From Ardenticatena maritima (GTDB taxonomy: Bacteria > Chloroflexota > Anaerolineae > Ardenticatenales > Ardenticatenaceae): a DNA stretch of 64,000 bases. The translations under genes and the position numbers were made by a program. Positions 17,143-25,263 of this stretch are shown one piece after another. Position 1 is the stretch's first letter, and each line of letters opens with the position of its first letter. Below the pieces are notes generated by a model. It was given only the letters and a program-made list of their open reading frames with translations. It ran no database searches and was not told where the DNA came from. The stretch lies in NCBI RefSeq assembly GCF_001306175.1, contig NZ_LGKN01000003.1, positions 806,001-870,000 of the forward strand, in the 5' to 3' direction.

Positions 17143-18084
17143 ATGCCTGCACGCGATTTCAAAAGTATTGATGAATTGCAAAACGCCCTGTTGGAGCACC
17201 GCTACGTTGCCGACCGCGCCCTCGCCACGGTGCTCTTCCTGACACTGCGTCTGCGCAAGCCGCTTCTGCTGGAAGGCGAGGCGGGCGTCGGCAAGACGCA
17301 GATTGCCAAAACACTCGCCGACCTGCTCGAACGCCCGCTCATCCGCCTGCAATGCTACGAAGGGCTGGACGTCAACAGCACCATTTACGAATGGAATTAC
17401 ACGCGCCAACTGCTTCACATTCGCGCGCTGGAAGCCACGGGGCAAACCGACGCCGCCGCCATCGAACACGACATTTTCAGCGAAGCCTACCTGATCAAAC
17501 GCCCGCTCCTGCAAGCCCTGGAACTGAGCCACGACGGCGGCGCGCCCGTGCTCCTCATTGACGAACTCGACCGCGCCGACGAAGAATTTGAAGCCTTCTT
17601 GCTGGAACTGCTGAGCGACTTCCAAATCACCATTCCCGAAATCGGTACGATTCGCGCCGAAGAGCCCCCCATCGTGGTCATCACATCGAACCGCACGCGC
17701 GAAATTCACGACGCGCTCAAACGGCGCTGTATCTACCACTGGATTGATTACCCATCACCGCAAAAAGAGTATGACATCGTGCGGCTGAAAGTGCCCGACG
17801 CCCCCATCGTCCTGGCGCAGCAAGTGGTGCAATTCGCCCAGCAACTGCGCCAACTCGACCTCTACAAGTTGCCGGGCGTCGCCGAAACGCTGGATTGGGT
17901 GCGCGCGCTTGTCGAACTGGACGCCCAGCAACTCGATTTGCCGGTGGTGGAAGAAACGTTGGGGCTGCTGCTCAAATACCAGGACGACATCGAACTGGTG
18001 AAACGCGGTCCGCTGGCGGAACTGGTGGAGCGCATTCAGGCGCAAAGTGGCGCGAACAAAACCGTCACGGAGCAGGAAGCATGA
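17143..18084 (+). CDS. MoxR-family AAA ATPase (CoxD-like)
   Basis: 313 residues. Walker A GEAGVGKTQ (near 43-51), Walker B VLLIDELDRADEEFE (near 135-149), and the sensor region VVITSNRTREIHDALKRRC. MoxR ATPases remodel metalloproteins together with VWA partners. CoxD with CoxE inserts the Cu/S part of the CO dehydrogenase active site. The next gene encodes a CoxE-like VWA protein, overlapping by four bases, and XdhC-like proteins follow. The ATG at 17143 is chosen (GAGAGAGAG upstream). An earlier frame start at 17077 would add 22 poorly conserved residues. Confidence 0.9.
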   Translation: MPARDFKSIDELQNALLEHRYVADRALATVLFLTLRLRKPLLLEGEAGVGKTQIAKTLADLLERPLIRLQCYEGLDVNSTIYEWNYTRQLLHIRALEATGQTDAAAIEHDIFSEAYLIKRPLLQALELSHDGGAPVLLIDELDRADEEFEAFLLELLSDFQITIPEIGTIRAEEPPIVVITSNRTREIHDALKRRCIYHWIDYPSPQKEYDIVRLKVPDAPIVLAQQVVQFAQQLRQLDLYKLPGVAETLDWVRALVELDAQQLDLPVVEETLGLLLKYQDDIELVKRGPLAELVERIQAQSGANKTVTEQEA

Positions 18085-19292
18085 AACGCCCACCCACTAC
18101 CCCCAACGCACCGCGCGGCTATTTGCTCGGTCATCTCTTGCGCTTTGCGCGCCTTCTGCGCCGCATGGGGGTGGGCGTCAGTCTCAGCCAAGTGCTCGAC
18201 CTTGTGGAAGCGCTCAAACATGTGCCCATCACCAACCGCCGCGATTTTTACTACACCGCGCGCGCCCTGCTCATCACGCGCCGCGAGGATATGCCCATTT
18301 TCGACGAAGCCTTTGCGCTCTTTTGGCGCATGGCGGCTTCCGAAACACCCACCACATCGGGAACGACGCGGCTCAAACGCCTGCGCTTGCCCGCCGAACC
18401 CCCTGCGGGCGATGAGCAAGAAAGCGATGAGGGCGAAGAGGTGATTCGCATCGAACGCCGTTTCACATACAGCCCCACCGAACGCCTGCGGCAGAAAGAT
18501 TTTGAAGAAATGACGTGGGAGGAAATTCAGGAAGCCAAGCGCGCCATTGCCGCCATGTCCTGGAAATTGGGCATGCGGCGCACACGGCGCTACCAGCCCG
18601 CCCGCAAAGGCGTTCCATCACTGCGCCGCCTGCTGCGCGACAATCTCACCTTTGGCGGCGAACCCGTGCGGCTGGCGTATCGCCAACGCCGCGAAGAACC
18701 GCGCCCGCTGGTCATCCTCTGCGACATTAGCGGCTCGATGGAACGCTATTCGCGCATGTTGCTGCACTTTGCCCATGCGCTCACGCACGGCTTGAAAGAG
18801 GTTGAAACCGAGGTGTTTGTCTTCGGTACACGACTGACGCGCATCACCCACCACCTGCGCCACCGCGACGTTGATGAATCGCTCGACGCCGTCGGCAAAG
18901 CGGTGGAAGATTGGGCGGGCGGCACACGCATCGGCGACGCTATCAAAACGTTCAACTACGAATGGGCGCGCCGTGTGCTGGGGCGCGGCGCTGTGGTGCT
19001 CATCATCAGCGACGGGTGGGACCGGGGCGACGTGAGCATGCTGGCGCACGAAATGGCGCGTTTACAGCGCACCGCCCACCGCGTGATTTGGCTCAACCCC
19101 CTGTTGGGAATGGAAAACTACGAACCCATCCAACGCGGCATGGCGGCTGCGTTGCCCTACGTGGACGACTTTTTGCCTGTGCACAACCTCGCCAGCCTTG
19201 AACAACTGGCAGACCTGCTCGCCTCGGTCGGCGAGACCCGCCCCGTCAGGCGGCAACAGGTGAAGCGCACAAAGGAGGGGTCCCATGCGTGA
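18081..19292 (+). CDS. VWA domain protein, CoxE-like
   Basis: 403 residues. A CoxE-type von Willebrand A domain with an intact MIDAS (VILCDISGSMERYSR, near residue 215; threonine in GGTRIGDAI; aspartate in ISDGWDRGD). It is the metal-binding partner of the MoxR ATPase encoded immediately upstream, coupled by ATGA overlap. Known relatives assist maturation of molybdenum hydroxylases. A charged linker (about 110-140) separates an N-terminal helical domain from the VWA part. Confidence 0.9.
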   Translation: MKRPPTTPNAPRGYLLGHLLRFARLLRRMGVGVSLSQVLDLVEALKHVPITNRRDFYYTARALLITRREDMPIFDEAFALFWRMAASETPTTSGTTRLKRLRLPAEPPAGDEQESDEGEEVIRIERRFTYSPTERLRQKDFEEMTWEEIQEAKRAIAAMSWKLGMRRTRRYQPARKGVPSLRRLLRDNLTFGGEPVRLAYRQRREEPRPLVILCDISGSMERYSRMLLHFAHALTHGLKEVETEVFVFGTRLTRITHHLRHRDVDESLDAVGKAVEDWAGGTRIGDAIKTFNYEWARRVLGRGAVVLIISDGWDRGDVSMLAHEMARLQRTAHRVIWLNPLLGMENYEPIQRGMAAALPYVDDFLPVHNLASLEQLADLLASVGETRPVRRQQVKRTKEGSHA

Positions 19293-19614
19293 AATCCTGG
19301 ACGCGATTCAACGCTGGCGTGCCGAGGGGAAGAAAATCGCCGTCGCCACCGTTGTCAAAGCCGAAGGCTCAGCCCCGCGGCGCGAAGGCGCACGGCTGGC
19401 TGTCTCCGAAACGGGCGAATTGGTGGGCAGTGTCAGCGGCGGCTGTGTGGAAGGCGATGTCCTCACCAACGCGCTCGACGTCATCAAAACGGGGCAACCC
19501 CGCCTGCTCCGCTACGCCATCACCGACGACATGGTGTGGGATGTGGGGCTTGCCTGCGGCGGCGCGATTGAGGTGTGGGTGGAACCGTTGTCGGACGAAG
19601 GAGAAGCCTCATGA
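19285..19614 (+). CDS. XdhC/CoxI N-terminal domain protein
   Basis: 109 residues. It matches the N-terminal XdhC_CoxI domain: KKIAVATVVKAEGSAPRREGARLAV, then GSVSGGCVEGDV. It normally supports insertion of the sulfurated molybdenum cofactor into hydroxylases. Here it is a separate gene, with the Rossmann half encoded by the next gene, overlapping by four bases. It also overlaps the end of the VWA gene by eight bases. Confidence 0.88.
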   Translation: MREILDAIQRWRAEGKKIAVATVVKAEGSAPRREGARLAVSETGELVGSVSGGCVEGDVLTNALDVIKTGQPRLLRYAITDDMVWDVGLACGGAIEVWVEPLSDEGEAS

Positions 19615-20396
19615 GCATTCAACGCCTGCTTGAAAACGCCGTCGCCGAAGGGCGCACGGTGGTGCACACCTTGCGGCTGGATGAGGGGCGCCCCGGTGCG
19701 CGAATGCTCGTCTGGCCGAACGGAGAACGCACGGGCACGCTCGGTTCCGCCACACTTGATGAAGCCGTCGCGCGTGATGCGCTCGCCCTGCTCGCCGCCA
19801 ATCGCCGCGAAACACGCGACTACCCCGAAGCCGACGCGCGTGTTTTCATCGAACCCTTCTTGCCGCCGCCCCATCTGGTCATCTTTGGCGGCGTTCACAT
19901 TGCCATCCCGCTGACGACGTTCGCCAAAACGCTGGGCTATCGCGTCACGATTGTTGACCCACGCACCAAATTCGCCAACCGCGAGCGTTTCCCCCATGCC
20001 GACGCCATCATCCCCCTCTGGCCTGACAAAGCCGTCGAGCAACTGAATATCACACCAAGCACAGCGTTCGTCATCCTGACGCACGACCCCAAAATTGACG
20101 AACCAGCCCTCAAAAGCGTAGTGGGCAAAGGGGCGGGCTACGTCGGCGCGATTGGGAGCCGCAAAACGCACGCCGAACGCTTTCAGCGCATGGCGCAACA
20201 TGGGCTTTCGGTGGACGACCTGCGCGAAGTGTACGCCCCCATCGGGCTGGATTTGAACGCGGAAACGCCGGAGGAAATTGCACTCGCCATCATGGCGGAA
20301 GTGGTGGCTGTCATGCGTGGGGGGCGTGGCGGTTTCTTGCGTGAACGGTTCTGGGAAACCATGGGCGACGCCATCCTCGGCAATACGCCCACCTGA
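19611..20396 (+). CDS. XdhC family Rossmann-domain protein
   Basis: 261 residues from the ATG at 19611. The C-terminal XdhC Rossmann domain is clear: HLVIFGGVHIAIPLTTFAKTLGYRVTIVDPR, then ILTHDPKIDEPAL, GYVGAIGSRKTHAERF, and DLNAETPEEIALAIMAEVVAVM. It begins with a second, divergent N-terminal region. Together with the preceding 109-residue protein it forms a split XdhC/CoxI. No CoxLMS or xanthine dehydrogenase structural gene is in the window. Confidence 0.9.
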   Translation: MSIQRLLENAVAEGRTVVHTLRLDEGRPGARMLVWPNGERTGTLGSATLDEAVARDALALLAANRRETRDYPEADARVFIEPFLPPPHLVIFGGVHIAIPLTTFAKTLGYRVTIVDPRTKFANRERFPHADAIIPLWPDKAVEQLNITPSTAFVILTHDPKIDEPALKSVVGKGAGYVGAIGSRKTHAERFQRMAQHGLSVDDLREVYAPIGLDLNAETPEEIALAIMAEVVAVMRGGRGGFLRERFWETMGDAILGNTPT

Positions 20397-20410
20397 GCGC
20401 GAACAGCCCA

Positions 20411-20440
20411 AACGCCCCACGGGACATGTGGGGCGTTATT
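20411..20440. terminator. Shared bidirectional terminator between xdhC-like gene and trmD
   Basis: A 10-bp perfect GC-rich stem (20411-20420 with 20428-20437, 7-base loop) lies between two converging genes. Its right arm touches the last bases of trmD. Confidence 0.65.
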
Positions 20441-21218
20441 GTTCGGCAAGCACCGTTTCCAGGCGCTCTTTGAGCAACGCCAACAAACGGCGGTCGTCGT
20501 CGGTCAGTGTCTCAGGCGTCAGCAACTCCGGGCGGCGCACCAACGTGCGCAACAACGCCTCCTGGCGTCGCCATTCGGCCACCCGCGCATGGTGCCCGCT
20601 CGTCAGCACGTCGGGGATACCCCATCCGCGAAACTCTGCGGGGCGCGTGTAGTGCGGATGTTCGAGCAAGCCCATGGCGTAAGAATCCGTTTGCGCGCCC
20701 GTGGGGTCGCCCAACGCCCCTGGGAGCAAGCGCGTCACGGCGTCCACTACCACCATGGCGGGCAATTCGCCCCCGCTGAGCACGTAAGGACCAATCGTCA
20801 ACTCGTCCGTTGCCAGATAGCGCCGCACACGCTCATCAAACCCCTCGTAGCGCCCACAAATCAGCGCCACACGCTCATGCTGCGCCAACTCTTGCGCCAC
20901 CGCCTGGGTGAAAGGGCGTCCCTGGGGCGTCAGCAAGATGATGGGGCAAGGCGGCGTTTCCAGCGGTGCATCGGCGCGCACTTCGGGCAAGCCCAACACG
21001 GCTTCCACAGCGCGGAAAATGGGCTCCGCCTTCATCACCATGCCGCCGCCGCCGCCATAGGGCGTGTCGTCGGTCATCTTGTGCTTGTCGGTGGCGTAGT
21101 CGCGGATGTTGTGCAGATGAATCTCCACAAGGCCCGCTTCACGCGCCCGCTTGATAATGCTTTCGTCCAGTGGTCCCCGAAACATTTCCGGGAAGAGCGT
21201 AAAAATATCGAACCGCAT
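20436..21218 (-). CDS. trmD: tRNA (guanine-N1)-methyltransferase TrmD
   Basis: 260 residues. A SPOUT methyltransferase that makes m1G37 in tRNAs and so prevents frameshifting. Diagnostic blocks: FTLFPEMF at the N-terminus, [36 protein letters not shown] and the knot segment [28 protein letters not shown]. Length is normal. It is separated from prfB by a strong terminator at 21241-21286, so it has its own promoter in the roughly 20 bases upstream or is reached by readthrough. Confidence 0.96.
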   Translation of the reverse strand: MRFDIFTLFPEMFRGPLDESIIKRAREAGLVEIHLHNIRDYATDKHKMTDDTPYGGGGGMVMKAEPIFRAVEAVLGLPEVRADAPLETPPCPIILLTPQGRPFTQAVAQELAQHERVALICGRYEGFDERVRRYLATDELTIGPYVLSGGELPAMVVVDAVTRLLPGALGDPTGAQTDSYAMGLLEHPHYTRPAEFRGWGIPDVLTSGHHARVAEWRRQEALLRTLVRRPELLTPETLTDDDRRLLALLKERLETVLAEQ

Positions 21219-21240
21219 GGCTCACGCGCTCCATTTTTCA

Positions 21241-21286
21241 AAAAAACGCGGTCGCCCCTATTCAGTCAGCACCAGGGGCGACCGCG
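21241..21286 (-). terminator. Strong terminator after prfB
   Basis: A 13-bp perfect stem pairs 21247-21259 with 21274-21286. Read on the minus strand it is followed by a U run from the A-tract 21240-21246. It lies immediately past the prfB stop. Confidence 0.88.
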
Positions 21287-21293
21287 CAAGCCA

Positions 21294-22389
21294 TTACGCC
21301 GCGTTGACTTGTTCTTTCAACCACGCCTGAATGAAGGGGTCAAGGTCGCCGTCCAGCACGCCTTGGGCGTTCCCCACTTCAACGCCTGTGCGGTGGTCTT
21401 TGACCATCTGGTAGGGGTGCAGGACATACGAGCGAATCTGGTTGCCCCATTCGGCGCTGGTATGTTCCCCTTTGAGTTTGGCTTGTTCTTCTTCGCGCTT
21501 CTTGCGTTCCAACTCATAGAGCCGACCACGCAAAACACGCAGCGCCGTCTCTTTGTTTTGGGTCTGCGAACGCTCGTTCTGGCACTGCACCACAATGCCC
21601 GTGGGTTTGTGGATAATGCGGACAGCCGTGCTGTTCTTCTGCACGTGTTGACCACCAGCACCGCCCGCCCGGAAGACCTGAATCTCGATATCGTCAGGCT
21701 TGATTTCGATTTCGATGTCGTCATCAATCACGGGCATCACTTCCACCAGCGCGAAACTAGTGTGGCGGCGCTTCTGGGCGTCGAACGGTGAGATGCGTAC
21801 CAGGCGGTGTACGCCGCGCTCGGCTTTGAGGTAGCCATAGGCGTAGGGGCCGCGCACTTCGATCGTCACCGATTTGATGCCGGCGGCTTCCCCTTCGGTC
21901 ATATCCACAATCTCAACCGAATACCCTTTCGACTCCGCCCAGCGCGTGTACATGCGCAAGAGCATTTCCGCCCAGTCCTGGCTTTCGGTGCCGCCTGCGC
22001 CCGCGTGAATCGAAAGCAGGGCATCGCCGCGGTCGTGCGGACCGCTCAGCGCCAACTGGAACTCCTGGCGATCCACTTCCTGCGCCAGCGATTCGATTTC
22101 CTGACGCACTTCATCCAAAAGCGATTCATCCTCTTCTGCGAGGACGAGCAACTCCTCAGCGTCGCGGGCGCGGCGCTCCATCTCGCGCCAAAACGTCACC
22201 TGGTCGCGCAGCGCCGAAAGGCGGCGCATGGTTTCCTGCGCCGACTGGGGATCGTCCCAAAATTCAGGCTGTGCGGCTTCCTGTTCGAGACGCGTCAACT
22301 CCGCTTCTTTGGCTGGAATGTCAAAGACGCTCCAGGATGCCAAAGATGCGGGCCTGCGTCTCTTCAAGGAGTGTGTTCAATTCACTCAT
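21294..22389 (-). CDS. prfB: Peptide chain release factor 2 with programmed +1 frameshift
   Basis: Translation starts at the ATG at 22389 (GGAGGAG upstream) and reads 22 codons to CTT followed by an in-frame TGA at 22323-22321. A +1 shift at CTT-TGAC continues in the frame that ends at 21294, giving 364 residues, the normal RF2 length. The shift site has the classical parts: slippery CTT, the RF2-specific stop TGA, following C, and a Shine-Dalgarno-like GGAG three bases before CTT. The RF2 anticodon tripeptide SPF ([14 protein letters not shown]) and the GGQ motif ([12 protein letters not shown]) are present. Low RF2 lets TGA wait and promotes shifting, so the protein regulates its own level. 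It is downstream of ftsY by 22 bases and is probably cotranscribed. Confidence 0.96.
22319..22333 (-). promoter_or_regulatory. prfB recoding site
   Basis: Minus-strand GGAG-CGT-CTT-TGA-C. The internal Shine-Dalgarno element, shift codon CTT and UGA-C context match the known RF2 autoregulatory frameshift site. Confidence 0.93.
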
Positions 22390-22411
22390 CGTCTCTCCTC
22401 CTTGCGAGTAT

Positions 22412-23341
22412 TTAGGCCCCATTCTCGCCGAAGAGGGCATCCACAAACTCTTCGGCGTTGAACGGCTGCAAATCTTCCACGGCTTCGCCTGTCCCAATCC
22501 ACTTGATAGGCAAGCCGTGTTCATAGGCGATGGCAAGCGCCATGCCGCCTTTGGCGGTGCTGTCCAATTTGGTGAGCACAACACCGCTCACGTCGGCAAT
22601 TTCCTTGAATTTCTGCGCCTGCGAGAGCGCATTTTGCCCGGTGTTCGCATCCAGCACCAGCAAGGTTTCGTGCGGCGCTTTGTGCACTTGCTTGGCGCAA
22701 ATGTTCTTGATTTTGGCGAGTTCCTGCATCAAGTTGTACTGCGTCTGCAAACGTCCGGCGGTGTCAATAATCACTACGCTGGCATCACGCCGCCCGAATG
22801 AGGTGCGGATGGCGTCGAAAACGACGGCGCCGGGGTCGCTTCCCGGTTGGTGGGCGATGACGTCCGCCCCTACACGCTCGCCCCAGATTTTCAACTGGTC
22901 AATCGCCGCCGCGCGGAAGGTGTCCGCCGCCGCCAACACCACACGGTCGCCGCGGTCTTTGTGCCACTTCGCCAATTTGCCAATCGTGGTGGTTTTGCCC
23001 GAACCGTTGACCCCTACCACCAGCACAACGTTGAGCATGCGCTGGCCCGGCAAGTAGGGTTGCTCGGCTTCCTTCAAAATTTCCACCATGCGTTGGCGAA
23101 GCAACTCGCGCACCTGGTCGGTACGCCACAAATTGCGTTCTTCGACTTGTTCCTGCAACCATTCCACAAGGTGCAACGTGGTTTTGACGCCCACGTCGCC
23201 CTGAATCAGCAATTCTTCCAGTTCTTCCCAAAAAATGTCGTCAATATCGCCGGCGCCAAACAAGCCGGCAACCTGCCCAAAGACGCTCTGGCGCGTTTTC
23301 GCCAGACTTTCCCGAATGCTTTTGGCACGCTTGAAAATCAC
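22412..23341 (-). CDS. ftsY: Signal recognition particle receptor FtsY
   Basis: 309 residues from a GTG at 23341, seven bases after GGAGG. Another GTG at 23365 lacks this spacing. The N-terminal helical N domain is followed by the SRP GTPase G domain: [15 protein letters not shown], the insertion-box [37 protein letters not shown] and the C-terminal [18 protein letters not shown]. It docks ribosome-SRP complexes at the membrane. It lacks the long acidic A domain of the E. coli protein, as many bacteria do. Confidence 0.96.
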   Translation of the reverse strand: MIFKRAKSIRESLAKTRQSVFGQVAGLFGAGDIDDIFWEELEELLIQGDVGVKTTLHLVEWLQEQVEERNLWRTDQVRELLRQRMVEILKEAEQPYLPGQRMLNVVLVVGVNGSGKTTTIGKLAKWHKDRGDRVVLAAADTFRAAAIDQLKIWGERVGADVIAHQPGSDPGAVVFDAIRTSFGRRDASVVIIDTAGRLQTQYNLMQELAKIKNICAKQVHKAPHETLLVLDANTGQNALSQAQKFKEIADVSGVVLTKLDSTAKGGMALAIAYEHGLPIKWIGTGEAVEDLQPFNAEEFVDALFGENGA

Positions 23342-23508
23342 GCTTTCGCCTCCGTCGTTCCACACAAAAATACGCCGTCAATCGGCGCTGCTGGAGTATA
23401 GCACAAAGCCCCACTTCTCGACAAAGCCCCAACGCGATGGGCGGGTTTCGCGCCTGTCGGCGCATCGAATACAATGCAGACAGAAGACCACCAGACGGAG
23501 GAAGAATC

Positions 23509-24789
23509 GTGCCCAGAATTTTGCTTTTGGTGACGCCACACACGTATCGCGCGCAAAGTTTTGCCGCCGCGGCGCGCAAACTCGGCATTGACCTGGTGTA
23601 TGGCGTGGATTTGCCGCCCCAACTGGCGGAGATGTGGAATGTGCCGCTCGCGCTTGATTTTCGCCACCCTGAGAAGGCGGCTGACGAGATCGCCGCCTTT
23701 GCCCAACACACCCCGCTCGACGCTGTGCTGGCGACCGATGATAGCGGGACCCTGGTCGCTGCTTATGCCAACGCCCGCCTGGGCTTGCCCGGCAACGACC
23801 CCAAAGCCGCGCTGGCGGCGCGCAACAAGTACGTCATGCGCACGCTGCTCGCGGAAGGGGGAGTGCCTGTGCCGGCGTTTCGCCTGGTTCACGCCGACGA
23901 TGACCCGACGCGCCTAGCGCAAGAGGTTGCGTATCCGGTGGTGGTCAAGCCCTTGCTGATGTCGGGCAGTCGGGGGGTGATTCGCGCCGACGACCCGGAG
24001 GCGTTTGTGGCGGCGTTCAACCGCTTGCGGCGCTTGCTGCCCGCGACGGAGACGCTGCCCGGCGAGCGCAATATCCTGATTGAAACGTATCTGCCCGGTG
24101 TGGAAGTCGCGCTAGACGGCTTGCTGATTGACGGCGTGCTGCACATTCTGGCTATCTTCGACAAACCCGACCCACTGGAAGGTCCTTTCTTTGAAGAAAC
24201 CATTTATGTCACACCTTCGCGGTTGCCAGCTGAAACACAAGCCGCCATCCACACGACGACGCAACAAGCCGTCCGCGCGCTTGGTTTGCGGCATGGTCCC
24301 GTGCATGCGGAATTACGCATCAACGACGAGGGCGTTTGGCTCATCGAAGCCGCGGGGCGCACCATCGGGGGGCTCTGTTCCAGCATTCTGCAATTCGGGG
24401 TGGACGTCTGTCTGGAAGAGGTTGTCCTGTGCCACGCGGCGGGGCTTCCCCTTCCCCCGCTCGAACAAGCGCCGGGGGCTGCCGGTGTGATGATGATTCC
24501 CATCCCGCGCGCGGGCATTCTCCGCGGATACCGCGGCGTGGAAGAAGCCAAAGCCGTCCCGCTGATTGAAGATGTTGTGATAACCGCGCGGCTGCACTAC
24601 CCGCTGGTTCCCCTTCCCGAAGGGGAGAGTTATCTCGGCTTTATTTTTGCGCGCGGCGAGACGCCGGAAGAGGTCGAAGCCGCGTTGCACCAGGCGCACG
24701 CTTGCCTGCATTTCGAGATTGAAGACCCCTTGCCGGTGCTGAATGAACCATTCCTGCCCACCATCTTGAACGATGAAAAAGAGGAATAA
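23509..24789 (+). CDS. ATP-grasp ligase with LAL-type C-terminal domain
   Basis: 426 residues from a GTG at 23509 with GGAGGAAG upstream. N-terminal preATP-grasp region (ILLLVTPHTYRAQSF), then ATP-grasp with VVVKPLLMSGSRGV, EVALDGLLIDG and the Mg-binding block HAELRINDEGVWLIEAAGRTIGG. The last 90 residues (VMMIPIPRAGILRGYRGVEEAK, LGFIFARGETPEEVEAAL) look like the C-terminal domain found in L-amino-acid ligase-type ATP-grasp proteins. It should join a carboxylate to an amine via an acyl-phosphate. The actual substrates, possibly a dipeptide or a small secondary metabolite, are not predictable. It stands alone with no biosynthetic neighbours. Confidence 0.88.
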   Translation: MPRILLLVTPHTYRAQSFAAAARKLGIDLVYGVDLPPQLAEMWNVPLALDFRHPEKAADEIAAFAQHTPLDAVLATDDSGTLVAAYANARLGLPGNDPKAALAARNKYVMRTLLAEGGVPVPAFRLVHADDDPTRLAQEVAYPVVVKPLLMSGSRGVIRADDPEAFVAAFNRLRRLLPATETLPGERNILIETYLPGVEVALDGLLIDGVLHILAIFDKPDPLEGPFFEETIYVTPSRLPAETQAAIHTTTQQAVRALGLRHGPVHAELRINDEGVWLIEAAGRTIGGLCSSILQFGVDVCLEEVVLCHAAGLPLPPLEQAPGAAGVMMIPIPRAGILRGYRGVEEAKAVPLIEDVVITARLHYPLVPLPEGESYLGFIFARGETPEEVEAALHQAHACLHFEIEDPLPVLNEPFLPTILNDEKEE

Positions 24790-24946
24790 GCCTCAAAACC
24801 ACCAGCGCAACCGCCACTGCGCGCCAAAGCACTTTGAGCGTATACCCCAATTGTTCGGCAACTGAAAGGCACGAACACTGATACATTCTAGAAGTATGAA
24901 AACGCAAAATGGACCAGATGGACCATCCCAAACGCCCAAAAGGGGC
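24790..24946. other. Intergenic region after the ATP-grasp gene
   Basis: About 155 bases with no supported gene and no clear terminator. A long minus-strand open frame crosses here (24793-25233) but has no ribosome site and covers the sulfur leader, so it is not called. Confidence 0.4.
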
Positions 24947-24975
24947 TTGTCATGCGCCTGGTACTCTGCTATCTT
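24947..24975 (+). promoter_or_regulatory. Putative promoter of the sulfur assimilation leader
   Basis: TTGTCA (24947-24952) and TATCTT (24970-24975) with a 17-base spacer. A transcript starting near 24982 would carry the leader peptide about 37 bases downstream. Confidence 0.5.
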
Positions 24976-25018
24976 ATGCACCGTCAACAAACAGATAAGC
25001 CAAACCGTGGGAAACGCC

Positions 25019-25096
25019 ATGCTCGTTTTGCAAAGCATCAACAACATGTGTCTGTGTATCTGTCCGCAGCGGGGGCCTCGACGCCCGCGCGGCTGA
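25019..25096 (+). CDS. Cysteine-rich leader peptide (25 residues) of an attenuator
   Basis: ATG at 25019, TGA at 25094-25096. The peptide contains Met-Cys-Leu-Cys-Ile-Cys, encoded by TGT at 25049, 25055 and 25061. Three alternating Cys codons in a 25-codon frame directly upstream of cysteine-biosynthesis genes is the pattern of a ribosome-mediated attenuator. The antiterminator arm 25070-25078 lies inside the coding region, just after the last Cys codon. The ribosome site is weak (GTGGGA). An ATG at 25046 is an alternative start. Function is inferred from position and structure. Confidence 0.65.
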   Translation: MLVLQSINNMCLCICPQRGPRRPRG

Positions 25097-25144
25097 TGCA
25101 CGGTACACCACGAGCATTGGCCTGAAACGCGCTCAAGGCCCCCG
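25070..25144 (+). promoter_or_regulatory. Antiterminator stem of the sulfur operon attenuator
   Basis: Bases 25070-25078 (CGGGGGCCT) pair perfectly over 9 bp with 25136-25144 (AGGCCCCCG). The second arm contains the whole left arm of the terminator (25138-25144), so the two structures exclude each other. A ribosome stalled at the first Cys codons leaves 25070-25078 free to form this stem. A ribosome moving on to the stop at 25094 covers it and lets the terminator form. Confidence 0.75.
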
Positions 25145-25170
25145 ATACCAACCGGTGCGGGGGCTTTTTT
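25138..25170 (+). terminator. Attenuator terminator upstream of sulfite reductase
   Basis: A 7-bp all-GC/CG stem (25138-25144 with 25158-25164) with a 13-base loop and six T at 25165-25170. It lies 94 bases before the sulfite reductase ATG. Confidence 0.85.
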
Positions 25171-25195
25171 CATACCCTTGGCAGGCAGCGCCCAT

Positions 25196-25224
25196 GCCTC
25201 CGCACCATGCGGAGGCGTTTTGTT
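25196..25224 (+). terminator. Second hairpin with U-rich tail in the sulfur leader
   Basis: A 9-bp perfect stem (25196-25204 with 25208-25216, loop CCA) is followed by GTTTTGTTTG. It could be a back-up terminator or a 5' UTR stabilising hairpin. It has no obvious competing antiterminator. Confidence 0.6.
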
Positions 25225-25263
25225 TGTTGACACGAGCCAACCAACACGTGCGGAGGATTTTGT

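Noticed and set aside
20436-20440. trmD stop falling inside the terminator stem as a sign of a wrong gene end
   Set aside because: The last codons remain in frame and the stop is clean. Sharing a few bases with a terminator arm is common in compact converging pairs.
24952-25125. 57-codon plus-strand frame in the sulfur leader with AAGGGG upstream
   Set aside because: It overlaps the likely promoter hexamers and is in a different frame from the Cys-codon peptide. The attenuator structure is explained by the Cys-rich frame. Kept only as an alternative.
24793-25233. Minus-strand open frame of 146 codons across the sulfur leader
   Set aside because: No ribosome site, unlikely composition, and it covers two terminators.
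24976-25263. A known riboswitch class (SAM, cobalamin, T-box) in the sulfur leader
   Set aside because: I looked for the SAM-I core, the B12 box and the T-box sequence and found none. Peptide-based attenuation fits better.
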